DNA from: Biscogniauxia marginata | Taxonomy: Eukaryota > Ascomycota > Sordariomycetes > Xylariales > Xylariaceae | Reading direction: 5' to 3' | Length of the DNA stretch: 64,000 nt | Assembly (NCBI GenBank): GCA_022695795.1 | Contig: MU404105.1 | Span: 62,001 to 126,000 of the forward strand | Shown here: in pieces, positions 56,750-64,000 of the stretch | Layout of the letters: each line of letters opens with the position of its first letter | How positions within the stretch are numbered: the first letter of the stretch is position 1 | Notes under the pieces: model-generated | Database searches by the model: none | The model's input: only the letters and a program-made list of their open reading frames with translations | What the model was told of the DNA's origin: nothing | Program-made: the position numbers and the translations under genes

Positions 56750-59449
56750 TTACCGTTTCCTGAACCGGAAGCGTAGCTCGTCATCGCTATCATCATCATC
56801 ACTATCGGCGAGGGATAGCGTCTTGGGTCTCTTGGCCGGTTGCTCCCTAACCGCCGCCGCCGCTGCCGGACGCTTTCCCGTTGCTCTGGAAGTCTGTGTT
56901 CTCTGTGACGTGCTCTGTGTTGATGCCACCTGCAAGGACGGAGTTTGCGACTGTGCCGTATTGTTGGCCGGGGTCCTGCTCGCCCGGGAAGGCTTCGAAG
57001 CCGGCACGACAATATCATCGCCATCATTGTCATCCATATCCATGTCACTATGTTCGCTCTCGCTGCTGTCCACTGGCGCGAGACGCTCGATGCGCCTTTG
57101 GCCTTGCCTCATTAGTGATTCCTTCGATTGTCCATTGGCGCTCTGATTCCGGCCCTGCGCTTGGTTCTGACTTCGTGACTGTGATCGGCTGTGGTTCTGC
57201 TTCCGCTGCTCGCTACTGTCTTCGAGCCAGTAATCATCTCCGATGCCGAAACCTTTCGCCTTTACTTGCTCGAGGGCCACAAAAATCCTCTCCGGAGGTC
57301 GGCCCTGCACCGCGCCTCTCTGCCGGAATAACTTGTAATTCTTTCGTCCATTCCAGGCCGGATCCCAACGCCCGTTAGCTATATCCTGCTCTCGTGACCG
57401 TTGTATGGCCGGTACGTCTCGCAACTTCATTGGCTCCTCTATATGCAAACGGCGGATCTCCGCAAGGTCGAGATCGCCTGGTTCTTTCTCCAGTTCTTCA
57501 CGCTCCTCTTGCGCGCGCTTCTCGGCCTCTTCGCGGTGTTGTCGCGCAAGGTCGAGTATGTCAATTTCTTTCTTAACTTTAGTTTTCGCCTTTAATTTCT
57601 CGGAATCTATTGCGATTGGCGGGGGAGGTGTTTCTTTTCGAGGCACTGGGTCTTCACCCGCCGCAATGCGACGGCGCTTGACTTGCGCAGCTGTTGGGGC
57701 AAAATCATTCATGATATCTTCTGGTTCAGGTGGAGAAGCAGGCCGTTTTCGTTGAGACCGCTGGCCTAAGTAAACCAACCCCTCTGGCTCTTCTACCGCC
57801 ACATCCTGGGATACAAAAAGGCCTTCCTGTGAAGACTCGGCAATCGGTTCGGGGGGTTCTAAGGCAGACGGGGCCGAAGGGACAGCACCAACTGATGCTT
57901 CGTCATCATCACTATCGCTCAGCGTGATAGCAAAGCCTTGGAATCGACTTTTTATAGATTCTCTTAGCCTTCTGCGAGGGGCAGGCCTTGGCGGCTGCTC
58001 AGCAGGTTCACCGTTATCAACATCCATTACTTGTTGCCCTGCGGGAGGTGGTGGTTCCGGTTGAGAAGTATGTGGCGGCGTTTCAAACTCAAGTGGTCGT
58101 CGTAGACCGCTAGCATCATTGCCGAGTATTGCTTCAAGAAAGTCTTTCTGGTCAATGGGCCGGTGGTCGAGGCGTAAAGCAATAGACCTGAAAAATTCGG
58201 CGAACCAATCTGCATCTTCCGGGCCGGTAGGCATCCACTTTACCAGAACCACGCCTTTACCTTCGCTGCCATCTTCGAACTCTCCCAGCCCCTTTTCTCC
58301 AGCAACTTCTTTCACATATCGGATGAAGTCGTCGATCTGCGTTTCACCCGCGGTGACTTCCTTCAGGAGAGCCTTGCCCTTACCATTCGTGATAGGACCT
58401 AAAAGACTCTCGAATTGCGACTTGTTATAAAATATAAAGGTATAGCCGTCGAAGAGTTCTGCGCGAGTGGGGTTGGGAGCGAAGGCCTCGGGCGGTCTCG
58501 GGACAGGTTCCTCGCCAGGGGGAGGCAGGAATTTCATAGGATCGGGCCAGTTCCCATCAAAGTCTCCCTCCAGTAGACTCGCCGCAACTCCGTCGCCGAG
58601 CTGCTGGGGAGTCGCGGCAGCGACTATAGCCTCCACAAATCCGTCATTAACGATGTATCTGCCATTGATCAAAGCCTGTAGCCCCTTGGAAGTGTTTCGC
58701 TTTTTCGAGACGACGTGGGTAGTGAGTTGAACATCGTAGTCAGCAAGCAGCTTTATATCAAGCTGCTCAAGGGTCTGTCGCAGCCTAGTCAAGGGATTGG
58801 TACGAAGTTGGTTTTTGGTGAAGGAAAAACTCAAGACTACGGGGACCCAAGTGACCCTATACGGATGTTGATTATCAGTCAGCCGATAGTCCTTGGTGCT
58901 CGCGATAAAATAGAGGGTGCGTCTTACCGAAACCTGGCTGGGAATGGACCCATCTGAAGGGTGTTGGAGTCCTGGGACAGGACGCAGGATTCGCCTTTAT
59001 ATTTGTGATCATTCACCTTGGTACCCCCCTTTGAACCCAGGTCTTCAACGGTAACTCGCGACCGGCTGCCCATGACTTCCTAGTACGTCCTCGTCAGCCA
59101 GACAAACAACTCGATTCCAAAGATTTGGAGCTATACCGCATCGCCCTCGACTACGGGATCGACCCGAATAGTGACATGTTTACGCGATACTTTATCGGCG
59201 CCCGGGCCTTTGATGGCAAGTTGTCCAGCTACACAGCACGGCGCGGCATCAGTTCAGTGTCCTCCTCGACTATAGGGGCAGGTATTCGCATACGTTCAGC
59301 ACTGGTTCGTCCGAAGAGATATCGTTTGCCCGGTCGCAGCCATAGCCGTTTGCCTGGATAGTGGAGTTGTCAACGATGCATGAAAGACAAGAAGCGGGGT
59401 TCTCAGACGCACCCTCGAGGGCCTCGCCTTCGTTTTCCAAGATCCACAT
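56750..59449 (-). CDS. NBS1: DNA repair protein Nbs1 (nibrin/Xrs2), 5 exons
   Basis: Regulatory subunit of the Mre11-Rad50-Nbs1 complex, which senses and tethers DNA double-strand breaks and recruits the Tel1/ATM kinase in the nucleus. Exons 59449-59413, 59353-59294, 59228-59137, 59079-58928 and 58856-56750 give 815 residues with all phases consistent. Splicing builds the FHA domain: GKRLWLRPGKRYLFGRT, then KVSRKHVTIRV and VEDLGSKGGTKVN. These hold the phosphothreonine-binding Arg, Ser and His. A BRCT region follows (around residues 130-230, LLADYDVQLTTHVVSKKR). The middle is disordered and acidic, with SQ/TQ sites. The C-terminus ends in an acidic patch followed by LRFRFRKR, resembling the Tel1-binding FXF/Y motif. 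Exon 1 encodes only 12 residues and part of a codon. Confidence 0.93.
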
Positions 59450-60401
59450 GGTCGGGTCGGTGCTATCTAGGAGACCATGACTCTCGCTTGTGCACGTCGT
59501 GAGGCTGGGGGGGTGTTGTATTAATGATGATGATGATGATGAAAGGTGGGGCGAGGAAGTGCGAGAGCGTTCGGGCGCGTTTAGCGCGTCGAAGAAATCA
59601 GGAATCTCTAAAGATTTGAACACGGAAGGAACCCGCGGTCACGTGGTGTCTACATTTAAGTTCTTCAAGAGCTAAACTTAACTCTTCTTTCCTTCCCCTC
59701 GCCGATTCTTCTTCAAATATCTGCTATGATTCTATTGCTTTCTATTTTTACTCTACTATCCCCTTAGCCATCTCTCTTATATACTCTTTGTTTCCGAGGG
59801 GAAAAGGGGGGAATGATGTTGGCTCTCAGTCGATAGGAGATATCCAACACCTTGCAAATACTACTCATCATACCTTAGGTACCCCCAAGTTGTATACGGA
59901 AAATAAATGATTGGCTTCCCATTGCCTGCCTTCGGACCTGAGAGATCGAAGAGTAGGTATTGGATGCTTGGCCGAGAATCTAGCCCTCATCAGGGATTCC
60001 CTTGGGTATAGATGTACATAATCTAGAACTAACTAGATGTACAGGCCAAACACTCTCCAAATTACTAGGCATTTACATTTACGGGTAGCCCTAGTAAAGT
60101 TAACAAGTACAAGTCCTACCTAACCACAGTCCTTGGATAGGGATTCAGATGCTGGCACGCTAAACGAATTACTTACGTTCACGGCCAAGACCTTCTTGGC
60201 AGGCCGAAGGAACACTTGCATCATCACCTACAAATTATAGAACTTCAACACCATAACACCCCGATCTAATCCGATACGTTAGACTTCTGTAAAGTATTCC
60301 GTGGACTTTATATTTGTTCCCTCGATCACGCTTCCCCAGACCGTTACTTTCCCATCTCTTCTTGCACGTACACTATCTCTGGTCTCGCAACCCTTGCCAT
60401 C
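59450..60401. promoter_or_regulatory. divergent intergenic region NBS1 / DUF7730-like gene
   Basis: About 950 bases including an ATG-trinucleotide array (GATGATGATGATGATGA near 59525-59540) in the NBS1 upstream region. No gene is supported. Confidence 0.5.
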
Positions 60402-61508
60402 ATGCAGAAGGCTCTTTTCCCGCCCTGGCTCATGGTGCTCGGCGGAGCCTGTCTGGTCCCGGTTTTGCCAATCTACGTTGCGGGAAAATTGGGCTACCGC
60501 GCCTTCGGGGCAACCCGGTCTGCGGTTCAGAGGGCTAAGATCCGTCGACGAGTCGCGCATCGTCGGCTGCCGAAGTCGCAGCCCCTGGTCTCCGCCCTCG
60601 AAGGGCCGCAACATGCAGCGCCCCCTAGCAAAGGTGCCTCGTTCGTACATCTGCCGCTAGAGATCCGCCAGCATATATACAGGCTCGTGCTCGGCGATCC
60701 GGCCGTCGTGCAGGTCGGGCCCTTGTTTCCAACCTGGGGCCGACGACCACAGACCTGGTCGGGGTCGCAGCACATACGCGGCGAGGAGGATCCCCCGAGC
60801 GTCGACCTTTGCCACATCGTGCACCTTGGCGCCCCGGGATCCAAACCCCGAATAAAGCAGTCTGAAGACGACCACGTCCTCCTCTGCGGCGAGAGACACG
60901 CCTGCGATAGACGGTGCCGGGACCCACAAGTTTCCTTCACGAACTTGATGCGCTCGTGTCGGGTGGTCTACGGAGATATGCTGGGGCTGCTGTACTCGGA
61001 CAACACGATTTCCCTCCTCGGCGTCGACATGGTGCATTATTTCTTGCGCAATGCGAGCCCGGAGGGTCTGAATCGCATCCGGTACGTGCACGTGGTGCTT
61101 ATCGTGTCCTCGAAGGACTGGGAGGCCCCGAAAAAGAAGGGTGCCGTTGTGGGTGCCGTGCGCGCGCTGAGGGAGTCCCTCCCGGGTCTATGCCAGCTCG
61201 AGGTCGAAGTAACGCTGACTTGGGGGCAGCCACGGTCACCGAAGCGGTTCGGGGAGTGGCTGAGGGATCATGTGTTTGGGCAACTGCGGGGCCTCGACGA
61301 ATTCGTCTTGAAGATTATGATATACATCCGCAAAGACAGTCGTCGGTATGGAGGAACGAGAGGATTACCAACACGCTGGGAGCCGCTGATCTCGTGGGAT
61401 CAGACCGAGTATCGGGCTTTAAAGGCGAAGATCACGACTCCTGTGAGTTTTTCGGAAGACGCAATAGCACCTTATAACCATTCAAGTGACATTTTGACTA
61501 CTGTATAG
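60402..61508 (+). CDS. DUF7730-like protein with N-terminal hydrophobic segment
   Basis: 368 residues, apparently intronless, of unknown function. The N-terminus has a hydrophobic segment (residues 8-28, PWLMVLGGACLVPVLPIYVA) that may anchor or target the protein, then a basic region (KIRRRVAHRR). At 81-97 the motif FVHLPLEIRQHIYRLVL resembles the F-box-like/2EXR start seen in fungal DUF7730 proteins. These typically continue, as here, with SFTNLMRSCRVVYGDMLGLLY-type sequence and a set of segments reporting surname-like degree of divergence between species. A ubiquitin-adaptor role is only a suggestion. The region around 60800-60950 has a Cys/His-rich stretch (CGERHACDRRC). No start ambiguity is resolved beyond the first in-frame ATG. 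Confidence 0.68.
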   Translation: MQKALFPPWLMVLGGACLVPVLPIYVAGKLGYRAFGATRSAVQRAKIRRRVAHRRLPKSQPLVSALEGPQHAAPPSKGASFVHLPLEIRQHIYRLVLGDPAVVQVGPLFPTWGRRPQTWSGSQHIRGEEDPPSVDLCHIVHLGAPGSKPRIKQSEDDHVLLCGERHACDRRCRDPQVSFTNLMRSCRVVYGDMLGLLYSDNTISLLGVDMVHYFLRNASPEGLNRIRYVHVVLIVSSKDWEAPKKKGAVVGAVRALRESLPGLCQLEVEVTLTWGQPRSPKRFGEWLRDHVFGQLRGLDEFVLKIMIYIRKDSRRYGGTRGLPTRWEPLISWDQTEYRALKAKITTPVSFSEDAIAPYNHSSDILTTV

Positions 61509-62026
61509 CTCCAGCAATGGAAAAAGAGGAGTCATTTTATATGGATAACTGAGTATATCGAAGACAGAGGCCTCATATGTAAAAGGGTATTATAGTTGCC
61601 GCCATATACTAACACCCACAATTGGTCTCTATGTGTAGCTATAGGATTTGCGGGAGAAAGTCCGAGAGAACAACAGATTTAGACCCTCTACAAATGAAGA
61701 CGGGATACTTGGATAAATTACTTCCAAATGGTATATACAATATTGCTCTAAAAGTTCCTCGACACTAGATGATATGTGTTGTGTCCGTCACGATTTCCCC
61801 CTACATATGCCATGTCCTTCTCTAGGTATTTATTGACCGGACTTTTTATCGCCCTCGCGAGCTCTTTCATAGTTGCCGGATGTCATAAAACGGCGCATTT
61901 CTCAAATAGCATTCCGGGACACCAAATAGGTTATTTCATTCATTCACTCATTCATTCATCTATCCATCCATCCATCAGTCTTATCCGTCCTGAAAACCCC
62001 TTCGGCCAGAACGAACGGCCAAAAAC
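61509..62026. other. convergent intergenic region
   Basis: No gene is supported. A CATT/CATC repeat-like stretch (TTCATTCATTCACTC and CCATCCATCCATCA forms) lies at 61936-61978. Confidence 0.55.
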
Positions 62027-62650
62027 TCAATATCCCCGGTGCCTCCGACCGTCGCTGCTTCTCCGCAGGTCCCTCGCCTCGATCACCTCCCCCTTCCTCG
62101 GGTAATACGCCGGCTGCGGGGGCCGGGGCCCCCTCACGTGCGACTCGACGACCACGGGCCGCCGGGTCGTGCTCACGACCGACACGCGCCTGGGGCTGCG
62201 GCTAGGGCTGCGACTGCGGCTGTGGCGCGAGTGCGACCGGCGGCGGTGGTGGTGGTGGTGGCGACGATGGTGATGCTGCTGCCCCCCGGAGCTCGGGTAG
62301 TCGCTCGGCGCCGCGGACGGCTTCTCGTGGCCCGGCTCGAACGTCGACCCCCATATCCCCGGGGATCCCAGGTTCAGGCACGAGCGGATGAGCCACAGGA
62401 GCAGTAGCGTCCCGGCGACGGTCCCGACCACGATGCCGGCGATGGCGCCGCCGCTGAGGCCGCTGCTACCGCCGCCGCCACTGTCGGCGACGACGGTCGT
62501 GGTCGCGGCCTGCCGGGCGAATAGGACCTTCGAGATGGCCTGCGGGAGCGTCCGCGTCGGACGGAGCTGCTGCTCCTCCTCCCCCGGCTGGTGGCGGCGG
62601 CGGGATATGTGGTCGCTGACAAGACAACCCAGCGAGAGAATAGGGGCCAT
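62027..62650 (-). CDS. single-pass membrane protein with Gly-rich stalk and His/Arg/Ser-rich tail
   Basis: 207 residues, single exon, function unknown. The segment before the membrane holds FARQAATTTVVADSGGGG, and one transmembrane helix follows at about residues 68-90 (GGAIAGIVVGTVAGTLLLL). The cytosolic half is low-complexity: His/Arg clusters (QQHHHRRHHHHH), an Arg-Ser repeat (RSRSPSRSPRR) and a Pro/Tyr-rich end. Many Pezizomycotina genomes contain small proteins with this QAATTTVV-stalk plus helix layout. The first 40 residues may not be translated if a later start is used, because the ATG at 62650 sits directly beside a TA repeat. The coding sequence is very GC-rich. Confidence 0.6.
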   Translation of the reverse strand: MAPILSLGCLVSDHISRRRHQPGEEEQQLRPTRTLPQAISKVLFARQAATTTVVADSGGGGSSGLSGGAIAGIVVGTVAGTLLLLWLIRSCLNLGSPGIWGSTFEPGHEKPSAAPSDYPSSGGQQHHHRRHHHHHRRRSHSRHSRSRSPSRSPRRVSVVSTTRRPVVVESHVRGPRPPQPAYYPRKGEVIEARDLRRSSDGRRHRGY

Positions 62651-63859
62651 TATATATATATTATTACGATTATGATATCAGGGCCGCGACGGCTTTCGCT
62701 CGTAGGTTAGGTATAATTCGGTTCTCTTAATTATCGGAAGTATATAGTTGGTAGATAAACTTTCAGAGTTGGAACGGGAGCTAAAAGTATGATAATGGAT
62801 AAGAGGGCAGACGGGGGGGCAAACACCCAGAGGGGGAGGGGGAGGGGGAGTATAGATCGATGATGGGTGGCAGAAAGATTATCTGCGCTTCTCGTCCCCC
62901 CCGCAGCGGGCAGAGGCATAATGACGACATGGCCTGTGGATTGGTTTTGTCTGCATTCGATACTGGCGAGGCTACAGATTAGACATGGCCGGGATGAGTA
63001 GTTTGCCTTGTTGCGACGCCTGGGTAGTTCGAGGATATCATGACAGCATGACAAGCATATGGTGTGTGAGACATGCCATGCAGACATCGAAGATCGCCGA
63101 CTAATTTGTCTGGGCAGTTTCTTGCACCCCCTTGGTTTCTACCGCTCAGAACTAGTACGACTATACACTGTCATTGGTCAACCCGGACCCCCTCTTCATC
63201 CTGCGGCTCACGACTGGTCATCATGATGCAAACTTGATTGGAATGACAGGTACCTACTTCAGCTTTTTATCACAATATCCCTGAGTTATTCCGATCTTAT
63301 GCTTGCTATTGTTACATTGTAGCACCCTCGTATCTGACAGCCCATGTATTTCGTATACGTTGGATGTAAACCTGTTTATAATAGGTCCCTACCCATCACT
63401 AGCTTCCAGCAGGAACACAAAATCCCGAAAACCCGCTTGTTCGGGTTTATATATCAGAGGGGAGGCCGATACCTTGAACAACCCAATTGTCAAATCAAAT
63501 GCGATTTGGGATGCCAGTACAAGGAAAAAAGAATAGAGCAACGATATTTATAGTCTTGGGAATTCCGAAAAGAGTACCGGCTACTAAAACCTTCGTTATT
63601 AACTGCCTCGTCTCCTACTACGACCTGTAATACCTATCCGTCTTTAGCTAATAAAATAATTCGGCTAGAAAACTGATGAGACTGGGGTATAAATTTGCAA
63701 AGAAGCACGCCTAGAGTTGTCAACAGAGGACATAAAACGGATTACTTGATTAGCCTAGGCATACAAAGTTATCACTACACAACTGTCTCTCCAGCCTATC
63801 ACCCACCCTATCTTCGATTCTTCCCGCACCCAGAAACTTCAACATGAGCTCTTCCGAGG
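62651..63859. other. intergenic region at the right side
   Basis: No gene is supported. It begins with a TATATATATATTATT tract beside the membrane-protein start and includes a GGGGGA-type purine run at 62811-62850. Confidence 0.55.
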
Positions 63860-64000
63860 ATGGCAACGGAATTTCTTAGAAGGGCCAACGAAACTGCAAA
63901 AGTTGGAAAAGGCGAAATTATCCTATGGGCGTGCTGCCTGTGTCATGGACATAGCTTTCACCAACTGAGGCTGCTCTCTGATAAGTTTCTCGGGGTCGGG
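63860..64000 (+). CDS. possible 5' end of a gene truncated by the window edge
   Basis: A frame opened by ATG at 63860 stays open to the window end (47 codons) and contains GEIILWACCLCHGHSFHQ, with a CCxC arrangement that could be part of a zinc-binding small protein. A pyrimidine-rich leader and a CAACATG start context lie at 63780-63846, but that first ATG (63844) gives only 11 codons before TAG in a different frame. The stretch may therefore be a decayed gene or a gene with a short upstream open frame. Very tentative. Confidence 0.25.
   Translation, partial: MATEFLRRANETAKVGKGEIILWACCLCHGHSFHQLRLLSDKFLGVG

Overview
This is nuclear DNA of a filamentous ascomycete. It encodes spliced eukaryotic genes with short GT-AG introns (mostly 56-130 nt), a fungal squalene synthase, GPI mannosyltransferase I, a Nbs1 homologue, a Kre9-like wall protein and the remains of a HET-type incompatibility gene. 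The recurrent intergenic motif (CC)TAGGTAGGTA and the gene complement fit Sordariomycetes, possibly Xylariales; that placement is inference. I found no tRNA, rRNA, CRISPR or intact transposon.

Layout. 0-2.7 kb: MFS transporter (-). 5.0-7.6 kb: M28 glutamate-carboxypeptidase-II-like membrane peptidase (+). 8.8-14.4 kb: accessory-looking stretch with an AAA ATPase of the DUF7025 type (+), a 5'-truncated HET pseudogene (+) and a small secreted Kre9/Knh1-like protein (-). 14.4-20.2 kb: AT-leaning gene desert. 20.2-21.2 kb: GPR1/FUN34/YaaH acetate transporter (-). 21.2-27.5 kb: second desert with a strongly AT-rich island near 26.1 kb. 27.5-30.7 kb: divergent pair TRAX (-) and GPI14 (+). 31.6-33.5 kb: F-box protein (-). 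33.5-38.3 kb: gene-poor. 38.3-39.8 kb: subtilisin (+). 42.0-43.6 kb: ERG9 (-). 45.6-46.5 kb: UDP-rhamnose-type epimerase/reductase (+). 47.6-49.3 kb: DnaJ-X chaperone (+). 51.6-54.1 kb: TinC-like coiled-coil protein (-). 55.1-56.2 kb: cytochrome-b5-domain protein (+). 56.8-59.4 kb: NBS1 (-). 60.4-61.5 kb: DUF7730-like protein (+). 62.0-62.7 kb: single-pass membrane protein (-). A possible gene start lies at the right edge.

Most genes are unrelated housekeeping functions: sterol synthesis, GPI anchors, DNA double-strand-break repair, small-RNA/tRNA processing and protein folding. They do not form an operon-like or biosynthetic cluster. The 42-60 kb part is gene-dense and core-like; 8-27 kb is sparse, compositionally mixed and contains decayed genes. 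I found no convincing undescribed multi-gene system. The items most worth a second look are the HET pseudogene beside a DUF7025 AAA ATPase, an 18-nt microexon in TRAX, a stop-free 60-nt intron in the epimerase gene, an open frame upstream of the F-box gene separated by one TAG, and the dispersed TAGGTAGGTA motif family.
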